Origin: Gracilaria vermiculophylla
Taxonomy: Eukaryota; Rhodophyta; Florideophyceae; Gracilariales; Gracilariaceae
DNA length: 64,000 bases
Direction of reading: 5' to 3'
NCBI GenBank assembly: GCA_019155205.2
Contig: JAHNZQ020000308.1
Location: 2,597,998-2,661,997, forward strand
The notes under the pieces were generated by a model. That model was not told where the DNA came from. It searched no databases and saw only the letters and a program-made list of their open reading frames with translations. Shown piece by piece: positions 1-11,109 of the stretch. Numbering within the stretch: position 1 is the stretch's first letter; every line of letters begins with the position of its first letter. The translations under genes were made by a program, and so were the position numbers.

Positions 1-1738
1 CATGCCGTGTCGAAAGTTTTCGGCCATGGCGAGGCGGGCGGGCGGGCGGAGCGCGAACGAGGCGGGGAGGCGGCGGCGGCAGCGGCGGGCACGGTGCGGA
101 GGTGGTTGCTCCGTCAGTGGCGGCGGCGATGAAGCGCAGGCGGGCGACGGCAACTGGCGCGCACCGCGAGCGCGCACACCATTTTGAGCCGGCGCGAGCG
201 CATGCACGTGGGTGCCGCTCCGCGCGCGTTGAGCGGCAGGTGGCGCAGCGCCCCCTTTTTAGGAGCACGGCTGTAAGCGCTGTCAGCGCGCGTGATTTGG
301 GCGCTGATCTATGGCGCGCGGCGGATGTTTGGGGCATGGCGGTTGACGCGCGGCCACGTCACGGCAGGCAGCACACACGCGGCAGCGCGCGCGGCGCGGC
401 TGTAAGCACTGAAAGGCGGTCGCCTCTGGGCGCGCCTCGGAGCGCTGGCTGCGTGTGGCACAGGACCACGTGGACAGGCGTGGCAGCGGGCGCGCGTCGT
501 CGCTGCGCGCCATGAGTGCGCGCTATTGCGCGGTAACCCGCTGGCTCGCGTGCAAGTGCAGTGCCGCCTCAGTTGAGCCTAAATGCGCTGTGGGCGTGGG
601 GGTAACAGCGCGACCGCCGTGCCTAAATTGCACATCTCTCGAGGCCAGGCGGGCTGCTGTGGTTGCACGCGACTGCGCGAAAGAGCGCGCGCGTTGGGAA
701 CGGTACGACGCGTGCCTCGGCAACCAACATTACTACGCGTCAAACACTCACAGCTGATTGTTCCAATGTGGCGAGCTTTGGCGTCCCCTGCGCCAACTGC
801 CGCCGCCACATGCCTCGCATGCGTAGCTTCTACTCTACGCGCGCACATGCTTGCTTCCACAGCCATCGCAGACGCGACAAAACACGGACAAACATCGTGA
901 CTGTCACCCAGTGTTACAATGCACATGCATACTGCGGCTCCATTCCACTTGCTCACATACTCCATCTCAGAACGCCTCCCAAAAAAATGCTGCCGCGGGC
1001 TGTTGTGCCCGTTACGTTGACGCTTGTATGGTAGCACCTCATCATTGATTCACGTTTGTAATTATTTGCCGCCTAACAGCCCATTAGAGCTCACAGCCCT
1101 CGAGACACTAGATGTTCAAACCTACTCCGGTCGTCTTTGGTCTTGTCTTCGCCCCAACGAACACGCGTGAATTCACTAGCTCCTCCACGCAGCAACCCCG
1201 CACTGAGCCCTTGTCCTTCGAGACCACGTCTCCGCCAACATCTTATCACTGGTCCATGAGCCTCGCGATGCTCCAAGTGCAGTTACACGACCATTTTGAT
1301 TGATGCGTTTTACTGCCGGCGTTTGCCCTTAACCAAACTGCATCCGATGCCTACGACAACACATAACATGTTATTTTCAAACACATCAGTGCACAATTAT
1401 ACTATTCCACGGCATAATGCCTTGCCAACATCAGCCTAGCCTGAAAACACTGCAAGCCTTTTACCTGCTTCGCTGCTCACGCATGCCCTCCAATGCGATA
1501 GTACAACAGCAAGACCGCTGCACCGCATATTGCCTGGCGTGCCATGCCAAATGAAAATAACACTGCTCAACTGCGTTGTGCACATGTGCACGCTTGCAAA
1601 GTCACAACACACGTCTTACTAGTCCATCCCAGAGCGCGTGCGAGTCAAGTGCGCGACAACAAAAACCCGTGGAACCATAACAGCTGCGCCAACAGTTTGA
1701 CACCCGTTCCGAACGCGTTCAAACCCCATCGCTGTTTC
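1..1738. other. Gene-free left edge
   Basis: No gene is supported here. Bases 1-750 are strongly GC-rich with many GCGC runs, and the several open frames on both strands look like chance frames caused by few AT-rich stop codons. From about 750 to 1738 the composition becomes balanced. The stretch lies downstream of the minus-strand BTB gene, so its right end probably holds that gene's 3' UTR. Confidence 0.5.
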
Positions 1739-3430
1739 TCACGTTCGACGCTCCATCACATCGCGTCCATTGACGTGAGTTCGCTTCGCATGCACATGAC
1801 ACTGCCCACATGGGCATTTGAGCTGCCACGTTTGCAACCAGCTGTCTCCAGCCTCTTCGTCGCGCTCAGCCGTTTCCCGTTCCCTCTCAACTCTGAGGTG
1901 CACCACAATCCTCAAACCGCACGTCTTCAGATGCAAGTCCAACCATTCCTTTAATACATGACCGTCCATAACTTTGAAACCAACCCCGCCGCTTTTGCTC
2001 AAACTTGACAACACAACCTCGTCCATAATGTCCAGTTTCGTGCCGGCAATGCAGCCAGTCCGCCCACGAATATCACAACCGCATTGCGAAATGCACCATG
2101 CGTTTATGCTCACCCGTGCCCCGGAAAGCTCACGTGGGTCGCCACTTACAAGACGCACGGCCGCAATCATGGGGGGCAACCGTCGAGACTTGCGATTGTC
2201 ACATGACACCGACAACGTGAACTGCAGGTTTGCGTCCGAAGCATCGTACAACGCTCGTTCGCTTTCCCACCGAACGGCGCGCAAACCAGGTTCCGGCAGC
2301 GCACACTTCAAGGCCGGCATCATAAGCGGAAGACGAATTAAATCTACATTGTGCTCGTAGTTGTGCGCCAGCATCAACCTCTGCCACGCTCGCGGCGACC
2401 ATTGCAAAGCCTCACGACTGGCGAACACCTGGGTGTACGCACTGTGCCACGGAATCAAGTGCAACAATGAAGCCAAGTGGTCATCAGTCAAATGCGGTTC
2501 GAGCTGCCCAAGTATGACGTCGAGTACAAGCGCACCATAGTCATATGAACCAAAGCGCAGAATGTAGGTGAGCAGCTCTGGTAGCATGCCCTGCACATGG
2601 AAAACATTCCACACAGAATGTGCATTGCAGCGTTTCTGACATGGATTGGGCATACGGGCACGGAGGACGACTGAAGCGCGGATAAGCTGTGCGTCGTTCG
2701 GAGCTTGTAAGGAAGAAAGTGACGCTCCATCTCCACGATTGGGGAACACACAATCACAAACGGCCACGTTCCCGGAAGGATCGCGTTCTAGCGAAAAATC
2801 GCCTCGAGCGCCGGTGGACGACAACCAGGACCGACGTACAGGATGTTCGTCCATGCCTGCCAAAAACGCCAACGAGAAGGCCGTCTTGAATGTAAACGGA
2901 GCTTGAACAGCCGTGAGTATAGGCATCCACCGCCACAGCAGCTGCGACATGTCAGGTTGCAGCGTGCGCTCGGCATACGCAAAGCAAGCCTCGAAAAGTT
3001 GGTTCAAGCCCCATCGTGCGGCTGACAAAGGTAAGTCGACAGGCGCGTTGGCGATGTCAATAGGCTCCAAGTACAGAAACTTGCGTACGAGGGAGAATGT
3101 ATCGTACTGCTCTATGACACGCGCGTGCATGCGCGCGTCGGCAGGGATGATGGCGTGGAGCGCGGGAGAAGCGGCTCGCATGAGGGAGCGGTGAATGGTG
3201 AGGCTGCGTGGACGAGCGGTCGCGGTGGGCGGGTGTGGCGCGCTGAGCAAGATATTGATGAGCGGATCTGTTGATGATTGGGATTGAAGGCGTCGTGCGT
3301 GCGCTTGTAGGTAGCAGCGAGTAGGGCTGAGAATGTTACCGCGCAGCTCCCACGCGCCCAGCGGCGTGCGGCGCGTCGCAGCAGGTCGCGACGGTGGCGG
3401 CGGTGGCGGTGGCGGTGGCGGAGCAGGCAT
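1739..3430 (-). CDS. BTB/POZ-like domain protein
   Basis: A 563-residue single-exon protein. It opens with a Pro run (residues 4-13). At about 75-160 it has a BTB/POZ-like segment: a hydrophobic 'LTIHRSLMRAASPAL' start, a 'FLYLEPIDIA' strand, and 'LPLSAARWGLNQLFEACFAY', matching the usual BTB helix where the chain runs ...AxxYGLxxLxxxC. The remaining ~400 residues contain scattered Cys but no domain I recognise. BTB proteins generally act as dimeric adaptors, often for Cullin-3 ubiquitin ligases; that role is inferred from the family. The ATG at 3430 follows a (GCC)-type triplet run that encodes the Pro tract. The BTB match is by pattern only and lacks the canonical 'D' and 'H..vL' spacing of strong family members. 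Confidence 0.6.
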   Translation of the reverse strand: MPAPPPPPPPPPPSRPAATRRTPLGAWELRGNILSPTRCYLQAHARRLQSQSSTDPLINILLSAPHPPTATARPRSLTIHRSLMRAASPALHAIIPADARMHARVIEQYDTFSLVRKFLYLEPIDIANAPVDLPLSAARWGLNQLFEACFAYAERTLQPDMSQLLWRWMPILTAVQAPFTFKTAFSLAFLAGMDEHPVRRSWLSSTGARGDFSLERDPSGNVAVCDCVFPNRGDGASLSSLQAPNDAQLIRASVVLRARMPNPCQKRCNAHSVWNVFHVQGMLPELLTYILRFGSYDYGALVLDVILGQLEPHLTDDHLASLLHLIPWHSAYTQVFASREALQWSPRAWQRLMLAHNYEHNVDLIRLPLMMPALKCALPEPGLRAVRWESERALYDASDANLQFTLSVSCDNRKSRRLPPMIAAVRLVSGDPRELSGARVSINAWCISQCGCDIRGRTGCIAGTKLDIMDEVVLSSLSKSGGVGFKVMDGHVLKEWLDLHLKTCGLRIVVHLRVERERETAERDEEAGDSWLQTWQLKCPCGQCHVHAKRTHVNGRDVMERRT

Positions 3431-3792
3431 CGGTTATGGGTAGCGGCATACGGCCTTGAGGTATCAACCAAGACGACAGGTCAAGACAGACGCGAGTTCC
3501 TGTAGCGTAGTGCGATTATTTTTTTGACAGATCGCATGAACCTTTCCTCAGTCACTGTACTAATGTTCCTGGGTGTGTATGAAAACTTATTACTGAACTT
3601 CACCCAAAATAGTATTTCCGTATGATTACTTACATTATTGACTTTGAAACGCCTGAAGCCTAACGTACCGTGGCACCCTGTGATGCAAGTGAACGATAAC
3701 GTTCAACCCATACCACGTCTGATATCAACATCCGCCACCCACATTTGTAGAATGGGCGGGTCCGCATACTACGTAGTTCCCGCGTATTTCGC
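3431..3792. other. Intergenic spacer between two minus-strand genes
   Basis: A 362-bp AT-richer spacer between the end of the LysA-like gene and the start of the BTB gene. It should carry the BTB promoter on the minus strand. I see no clear TATA box or repeat. Confidence 0.4.
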
Positions 3793-5250
3793 TTATGCAC
3801 TCCAGAAGCGCACCGCATCTTCGATAGTCTCTCCGCGCTTTATAAGCTCCATAGACCCGTCCACATCCACTCCGTACACTGGTGGCGCTAGTTGACTTGT
3901 GTGACGAAGGTGCATCGACAACGTGTAAGCCCCAACGTCTCGCACAACAACGTAGTCGCCTATATCCGGGACTACAACTTCGCGATCTCTTGCAAGTATG
4001 TCACCTGCAAAGCACAATGGCCCCGCAATGTCTACCACGGCCGTGTGGCCTTCCTTCAGCTTGCCATCGCGCCCGTATATCTCTATTCTGTGCCACCACT
4101 TGTTCGGCTGATACACAGGACGCATGAAAACATCTGCGCCAACTTGACATATCACGAAAGTCTTACCACCAGATTGCTTCACGCTTGTCACCTGAGCTGC
4201 AAGAAACGCCGTCTTCGCGCTCATATGCCGACCAAACTCACTTATAATGCGATATTTGAACAAGCCATCACATTTCTCACGCAACAGGCGATGAAGCGTT
4301 CCAAAGTCGGATGCGCTGTCTGACGAATAATCCACAGAAAGTCCGCCACCAATGTCGATGGAATTCACTCGTCCACTGAATTTGTCATTGATCTCATCAG
4401 CCAAAACTACTGCGGCGTCAATTCCAGCCAGAATCACGTCGAGAGCACATCCCTGCGACCCGACATGGACATGAATGCAACTCAGAAAGTCATATCTTTC
4501 AAAGGCTGCGATAATTTCGTCTCGCTTTTCCTTCAACGGCTCCCCAAATTTGCAAGCCGCCGCGGCCGTGAATGTTTCAGCAATGGATGCTGTTCCCAGC
4601 TGCGGATTGACGCGTAATCCGATACTAGATGAACTGTCAAATTGTCTTCGAATGCGAGCAATAGCAGCAAGCTCTTCAATGGAGTCAGCATTCACATGAT
4701 AACCTCTGGTAAGGGCGTATTTCAACTGCTCATCGGTCTTTGCTGGGCTGTCAAAAATGACGTTGGAAGGCGCAACACCGGCCGCATGCGAACAAGCAAG
4801 CTCAACGATGGAAGCGCACTCGGCACCGATACCAAAAGGAATCAGCTGTCGGATCAAGTTTGGAAACGGTGCCGCCTTGAGCGCGAAAGCATGCAAGGCA
4901 TCGCTGGGAAAAGCCGCCACAAGCGATTGCGCGTTAAAGCGTAGCACATCGATGTTGTAAAAGACACCTACGGGAGATGCCGATGACAGTTTGTCGGAAG
5001 AGATGGCGTTCTGTAGTACATAACTTATGAAGGACGGCGTAATTATGGGGGGTTGCATATCGCCTGGCTCCGAAGTAGAGATTCGAGACGGCGAAGAGGA
5101 AGACGCGAACGAAGACTGAATCATTTGAGGCCTTCGGAGATGGTTATGGCGCGAAAAGAGAGGACAACGTGACGCACAGCCAGAGCCCTTTGTTTTGTGA
5201 AGTGGGAGAGCCGGTGGCGCACCGAACGTAAAAGCTGTAATAAAACTCAT
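3793..5250 (-). CDS. LysA-like PLP-dependent decarboxylase (fold type III)
   Basis: A 485-residue alanine-racemase-fold decarboxylase of the diaminopimelate/ornithine decarboxylase superfamily. Visible motifs: PLP lysine K125 in 'AFALKAAP'; HVGSQ at 262-266 (HIGSQ in LysA); GGG at 301-303 for phosphate binding; SEFGR at 337-341 in place of the usual EPGR; C413 in 'PLCFAGD', where LysA has CES; Y442 in 'GAYTLSM'. The first ~42 residues are Ser/Ala/Arg-rich and almost free of acids, like a plastid transit peptide. That supports the ATG at 5250, although the open frame continues 113 codons further upstream. Family knowledge suggests lysine or polyamine metabolism in the plastid. The altered EPGR and CES motifs make the substrate uncertain, so I do not name it lysA. 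Confidence 0.85.
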   Translation of the reverse strand: MSFITAFTFGAPPALPLHKTKGSGCASRCPLFSRHNHLRRPQMIQSSFASSSSPSRISTSEPGDMQPPIITPSFISYVLQNAISSDKLSSASPVGVFYNIDVLRFNAQSLVAAFPSDALHAFALKAAPFPNLIRQLIPFGIGAECASIVELACSHAAGVAPSNVIFDSPAKTDEQLKYALTRGYHVNADSIEELAAIARIRRQFDSSSSIGLRVNPQLGTASIAETFTAAAACKFGEPLKEKRDEIIAAFERYDFLSCIHVHVGSQGCALDVILAGIDAAVVLADEINDKFSGRVNSIDIGGGLSVDYSSDSASDFGTLHRLLREKCDGLFKYRIISEFGRHMSAKTAFLAAQVTSVKQSGGKTFVICQVGADVFMRPVYQPNKWWHRIEIYGRDGKLKEGHTAVVDIAGPLCFAGDILARDREVVVPDIGDYVVVRDVGAYTLSMHLRHTSQLAPPVYGVDVDGSMELIKRGETIEDAVRFWSA

Positions 5251-8200
5251 GAGGATGATTGCCGACTTGTATCGGGGTGGCGGCGTAGGTTGCCGACCTG
5301 AGAGGTTGGTCGAACTGCGTGCCCGCGAGCACCGCCAGCCTGTGCGTCTCACGGAAGTTGTGCGGCTGACTTTCAACAACCGAGATTGCGAAGCAGACTT
5401 GCACATGCGCTTTGAGGACCAAAATATGCGATGTGCAGGTTCAGGTGTTTTCGTGGAATTTCTGAGCTGTCCAGCGATGTGATGATGAGCGGGTATTGTT
5501 CGTTGTCCAAGATGAATCTGCATCAGTGGCAGGCATGCCCGGAAGCGTTGCTTACCAAATGTCTTATCAAATTGACGTTTTTTCTGCACTCATTTGAAAC
5601 GAAGCTTCATGGATAACGGTTCAAGCGTTCTTTAGGTCGTAAGCATATTGACCATCCACCACTTCTCCTGAACGTGAAACAATACCAAATCGAACTGGTG
5701 GAACATGTTGTGAGACACTCGCAATAGCGAAGGAAAACAGTCGCGATTGCCATGTGTTCCTCCTCATGTCTAGCCCAATGGGGCAATTGCTGCTCGATGG
5801 TGTGACAAGGCATATTGTGAGAGCTTTAAAGCAGAGAACTTGAATATGTGTGAGTCCGCTTATTACACCGCGGATGCCGTTGGTTTGCATACGACAAACC
5901 GGCACGCAGTGTTCAGCGAGTCAGCCGTTGTTTAAGCGCCTCCTGCCTGGAAGTGTGTCAATAAATATGTCAGCACAAAAGGGCGGCCCCATGTCTTCCT
6001 GTTATTAATCTTGTTTGTTAAGGTTGCAGCGACCATTGAATAACTTGAGAATGGACCACCATTTACGATAGGGTGTTTCGTACGTGGATAAACCCAAGAG
6101 TAAAAAAACTCCGCCCGATTCGCCCAACATGCAACGCGCAACTGATGACGTTCCGATCGCTTCACACGCTGCGAGAAGCAAGACTCTTCAATTTGTATCA
6201 ACACTCGAAAAAGTATTTTCCTGCCTACACCGCGTGAGGCTATGTGTCTCTGAACGGAAGCTATGCGCACAACCGCCTCCGTCGCGCAACTGTCAACAAT
6301 GGCCTGCTGCACGAGGAATTGTCCACCAGCAACCGCGCTGCAGCTCGCCATTTTCCGCTACCGGTCTCAAGTGTTCACGTGAGATGCTCTCACTACGTCA
6401 CACCGGCTCTCAAACATACCACCCAATCTGCTCATCGCAAAGTCGTGGCCAAAGCGACAATCTTTCATGCGACCCTTTCAAACCACTCGAGGTAGTGTCT
6501 TCTAAAAGCAATGTCTTGCGACACAGCATGCTCTGGATTTTGACTTCTGTATGCACATGTCTAGCTGTTTGCATTTTAAGCACGCATTCGTCGAACTCAA
6601 ACAAACTTCCCGTCACAAGCACAAGAATGAAAGGTCCTCGATACACCAACCTCGGTGCACTATGCAATCACATTTTTGAATGTCGGTTTTTACATATCTC
6701 GAAACTCTTCGTCTGTGTAGCTGACAACAAAACAAATGAGCCATACCGTCAATATAAATGCGAGCGTGCAGTCGGCCTCACAGAGGACACCACGTAGACT
6801 ACTCCTCGCTCCAAACGCGAGTTCCATCATCCATCTCAATTATGCCTTTGACAACATTTTTAGCAACTAAATCCTCTTAACGGCTCACGTTGCGGTTGCA
6901 CCAGCATTATTCACTCATTTACGTTCTTGGAATGGATAACAATTCACTGCCTCGACAAATTGCAAGGATGAATATCTTTTGCCATCGACTTGGAGCTTCT
7001 CAACGTACGACTTTGTGGGACATTACTGCCGTTCGCCCCGGTCAAACTGCCAAGCGTTCCGCTACGCCACATACGAAAGTAACAAGAACGAGGCAGTGCA
7101 CGTGATGTAGCAGTCTTGGGAGTATAATCAAAATAGTTCGGCTCAACATTGATACACGTGAACATCACATGATTGCTCCACTATTTGATGAACAATTTGA
7201 CTCAAACAAGTCTCATCCAAGCTCCGTCACGAAAGAACAATCGATCCGTGTCCAAGCACGCAGAGTAGAAATACTTTCTCACAAACTCTCGCCCGCATCA
7301 ATACCAACGGCATTCTTAAAAGCCCATGTCTGATTCACTGCAAATTGCTCAGCCCATCCCTAACTGTCACGGAGGCGTAATCACACACTACAGGTAAGAT
7401 ATCATCCCTATAATTCCGCGTTGGTTAAGTGCCTGCTACACCTAATTTTTGTTCCACTTCTATCCATTCCACAGACACCTGTTCCATTCACACCGTGATA
7501 CCAAATACCTCAAGGGCTCTAAACCCAATACCATCCTTGTTCCAATCAATGCAACATTTGATTCAGAACAATGAGGAGGGGTCACTCCACACACACACAA
7601 CACGCGCACACAACTTACGGTCCAGACGCAAAATACCCACAACCGTGTTGTAGGCGAAGAATGCACCTCTCATTGTCGCCCACCATCCGACGTAGCTGTG
7701 AACAATACACGACGAATTTAAAGCGCATGCTCTCTCGCTGAGCCGCGATGACACCAAACTCATACTCCAATTGGATACGAACGATGGGAGAGCAAGCTCA
7801 ATTTCTGTCCTCAGAGGTTGTCCTTATGGCATACATCCGTCACGCGCTTCCTCTACTTTGCGTCTGCGATCGATAGTCCTGACGGGATGCGAACCCACAT
7901 ACAGCACCAACGTCGTTCATCACAAAATCCCCAGGCTTTTCTTCATACCTTCTCATGACTTAATACCGTTCTCACCATCTTCTGTTCACCATGTACTTCT
8001 TTTCTACACAAGAATCCGCTTCTGCATGAAGTGTTGAAACGAACGTGACCTCGACCAATTCAATTCTTTACCTTCATTCGCATGGCTTTCTTCGTTGTTT
8101 ATCTTTCAAGATTGTTTAACATCTCTGCGTACCTTGGCCTCTCTCGATTTTCATTCGCTATACTTTCCACTCTCCTAAATGTGCAGACTAAGAAGTACTA

Positions 8201-8293
8201 CAACTTTCCACACATGCCACGCTAACAAGCCACCGATATTAGTTGACGGAAACCCAACTTCGCCCGGTCTCGAAATACCATACCTTCAGCGTA
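5251..8293. other. Three-kilobase region without a recognisable gene
   Basis: Balanced to slightly AT-rich DNA. The longest open frame, on the plus strand at 6084-6797, has no recognisable domain and an irregular composition, so I do not call it. The right end precedes the C2H2 gene and should hold its promoter or a non-coding first exon. A decayed element or an intron-rich unknown gene cannot be excluded. Confidence 0.4.
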
Positions 8294-9546
8294 ATGCATC
8301 GAAAGGGGGGGGAGCGGACGAGGAAACAAGACGCTACGTCAGGAAGAAGAGGTCGCAAGGGGTTCAATATACCTTTCCTACTAAACACGGAAGCTAGAGG
8401 AACTGATTCTTCAGCATCTTCGTGTGCCCCATCCTCTCGCGCTCCGTCATCCTCTTCCGCCTCATCATCTCAAGTATCTGCATCTTCATCACATCATGGA
8501 CACCGTTCGAGTTTTGATCGTCGCACTTCACGTCATCGCGAGCCTCGACCGCTGCCGGTCCAAGACACCTCCCCCTCACATCAAAACGACGTTCAGTCCA
8601 TGGCAGACTTGAGGGTGCAGATGTCCACGTCATCTGGTTCCCAAAAGCATACAACACGAGAGCCAAGTACGAGTTCCGGTCGAGAGGCTTCGCTAGCATC
8701 GATACGCACTCCAACCCCGAAAGGCTCCTCCATTCTTAAAAACACAAAAAAAGGCTCGACCTATTGTCTCAAATGCGCCATGACGTTCAAAACTGTAGCG
8801 GAAATGCAAAAGGTAAGCTTTGTTGAAGCAGGCTTTCGATTGTATTCATGGTATTAACGCTAATGGAGTGAAGGAAGCTGACACTGAAACTGATATACAC
8901 CGCTTCTGATGCATCACATCCAAACCTTAAAATAGCATGACAAGGAGACACATTTGCGAGTCAAGCGACCCAACACCTTTGAATGTCCAGTATGTCACTT
9001 GACATTCAAAGATGCTTCAAACGCAAACAAGCAGTACGGAATGTTCCATCATAAGGTTGCAATACATCTGAACAAATCCGGAGTCATACTAACCCTCACG
9101 TTCTTCCTATTGTTCACGTCTTTCGAACACTTTTCACGATCAACGCAGTTTCCGAGCAGTGCACGAAGGGCGAAAAGGTTTGGGTAAGTCACTTGGTACA
9201 CACATAATCTCCCTTCATGTATCATAGATCATATCTAACGCATTGGGTGGTTCATCAAATTTTGTTTCGTATTTCAAACCATGTTCTAGAGTGCAGAACG
9301 TGTCAAAAACAATTTTCAGGCCCTGACAGTTTAGCACGACATATGAAGAATGTTCATGATAATGTGCGAGACACCCCATGTCCTCACTGCTACAAATCGT
9401 TCAAGCAGGGGGCCCACATGAGAAAACATATCGAGACTCAACACGGGGAGACCATTAGTGAGGAACAAAGTAGTGCGGAACCTTCTCGGAGGGGTTCAGA
9501 AAAAGAACACTCAAGTCGCTCAACTTCTTCTCGAAATCTTCGTTAA
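8294..9546 (+). CDS. Four-exon C2H2 zinc-finger protein
   Basis: Exons are deduced as 8294-8812, 8936-9033, 9149-9183 and 9290-9546, giving 302 residues in frame. Splicing restores four C2H2 fingers. Finger 1 (about 157-179) is 'YCLKC...' completed by 'HDKETH' across intron 1. Finger 2 is 'FECPVC...' whose first His codon is split CA/T across intron 2 and then completed by the 35-nt exon 3. Finger 3 starts 'ECRTC' after intron 3, and finger 4 is 'TPCPHCYKSFKQGAHMRKH'. The N-terminal 150 residues are Ser-rich and basic. Donors are GTAAGC, GTACGG and GTAAGT, and all acceptors end in AG. This is probably a nuclear nucleic-acid-binding protein. The ATG at 8294 is the first in frame; further 5' exons are possible. 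Confidence 0.8.
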
Positions 9547-9895
9547 TGTACATAACTTCCACGGAGAAAACGGAACGGAGACGGAAAGTTCAAAGTTAAC
9601 GACTAACTTGAAAAAGACGTATCGGAATAAAAATCCTGTTAACCGATTGAACGTTATGGCCTTCGAGTCGAGGTTAATCGATGATAGATTCATGGATACG
9701 TCACAGAAATAAAAAAGGTCTGGCGAATATAAAATCCCTTTCTTTTTCGAACTGCGCTTGGGGCTTCAAACGTTGAAGAATACCAGTTAGTAAATGTATC
9801 CTTGTCCGGATTCATGTTCGGTGGTGTTGAAAGAGGAACTATTTCATGAAGGATTTGAATTGTTGATTAAGTGAGAATGCCTGCCTGCACGGCAG
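9547..9895. other. Convergent 3' spacer
   Basis: A 349-bp AT-rich region between the ends of the C2H2 gene (+) and the Med8-like gene (-). It should hold both 3' UTRs and polyadenylation signals. An 'AATAAAA' at about 9628 and 'AAATAAAAAAG' near 9706 are candidate poly(A) signals for the C2H2 transcript. Confidence 0.4.
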
Positions 9896-10507
9896 CTAAG
9901 TCGTTATACCTGACCCATTGGCTATGGCGGCTAGTATTGCATCCGCAGCAGGGGCAGGAGCGCTGGGCGCCGGTTGAACCGGTCGTGGTTGTTCCAGTTG
10001 CTCTCTCTTTTCAGCAACAGCCTTGAGCACTGCCTCAACAGCTTGATTGTAACGCAAAACCTTCTGAGCAGCATCTCCCTTGAAGGCGTGAGCCATTGTC
10101 TGGAATTCCCTTTCGACATCCATATCAAGGCGAGTTCGTAACAACTCGGGTGTAACAGGGTCGGGGAGATTTGGAACAGCTGCATAGTAAGGCAGTCCTT
10201 CTTGCTGCGAACGATCGAGATCTGTCGTAAGCTGTTCGCTTAACTTGGCCAGCGTGGAATGAATGGAGAGAAAAAGCGGAAAGGTTGCATTTCGAGAGGG
10301 TCCCACATTATCACGCAGCATGGCACCATGGTCGCGTAAAGTCATCAAGTTTCTGTGCAGATCGAGGAGACGTGCTCGTAAAGCCACCAGCGTAGCATCT
10401 GTCTTGGCAGTCGGTCTCAGCGGTTGCATCTTTGAAAGTGAAAGAGAAGTTCCTGAATTTGTGGAGCTGGCTCGTGATACTCGGCAAACAAGGGGACGGA
10501 AGCGCAT
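9896..10507 (-). CDS. Mediator subunit 8-like protein
   Basis: A 203-residue helical protein. Residues 28-100 form amphipathic helices ('LRARLLDLHRNLMTLRDH', 'FLSIHSTLAKLSEQLTTDL'). They are followed by 'YYAAVPNLPDPVTPELLRTR' and an acidic 'DMDVEREFQ', resembling the Med8 pattern of a helical N-terminus, a proline-containing strand and an LLRxKL-type motif. The C-terminus is an Ala/Pro tail. Med8 belongs to the head module of the Mediator transcription coactivator. Identification is by fold-like pattern only and is tentative. An internal Met at residue 27 is an alternative start, and the first 26 residues are Ser/Arg-rich. Confidence 0.5.
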   Translation of the reverse strand: MRFRPLVCRVSRASSTNSGTSLSLSKMQPLRPTAKTDATLVALRARLLDLHRNLMTLRDHGAMLRDNVGPSRNATFPLFLSIHSTLAKLSEQLTTDLDRSQQEGLPYYAAVPNLPDPVTPELLRTRLDMDVEREFQTMAHAFKGDAAQKVLRYNQAVEAVLKAVAEKREQLEQPRPVQPAPSAPAPAADAILAAIANGSGITT

Positions 10508-11109
10508 GAAAAGGAGTGCCGAAGGTCGCAGAGTTTCTGTAGGCTACAGTATGTTTTCAAAAGATATTATTAAAAAAACATATTTGATTTCATGCAGCTC
10601 ACATGCAAATCCCACCCTCCGGATTTGTAACGCAGAATCATCTGTAGCATTTCAACGGATTAGGTGGGATAGTTATCGTTTGTCTTATCCGGGGCAACCG
10701 TACATGGACCAACTGTTCGCCCTGATATCGAGTGCCCGACGTCTTCGTATCACGATTCTGGTAGTCACCGCATGCACATCCTTTCAGCATCACGTCTTTT
10801 TCACTCCCTTCTGCACGCCGTAAAAAGCTACTTTAAGGAATGACGAAGTAGTCAAAGGGTGCCCGTACTCTTGCTTTACCGAACAAACAGGATTCCGTCC
10901 GGCCGTTGAATAACTTCTCAGCTTCAAAACCCTCCATTTCATTCGTTATCTTTACCAGTACCTCATCCATCTCGAAATGGGCCCATGCTCTCAATGTTTC
11001 ATCTATTGCCTAGGGCCAATCCACTGCATCACGAGAAAAGCAACACCTCAAGTTGGTAAGATGACTTTCAATGTTCCGAAGCTGCCACTTACTTTGAAGA
11101 CATTCCAAA
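10508..11109. other. Divergent intergenic region
   Basis: A 600-bp spacer between the Med8-like start (-) and the secreted-protein start (+), presumably carrying both promoters. Plus-strand frames here lack domains. I see no repeat. Confidence 0.4.

Noticed and set aside
6084..6797. A 237-codon plus-strand frame
   Set aside because: No domain, irregular composition, no leader-like sequence; chance frame is likelier than a gene.
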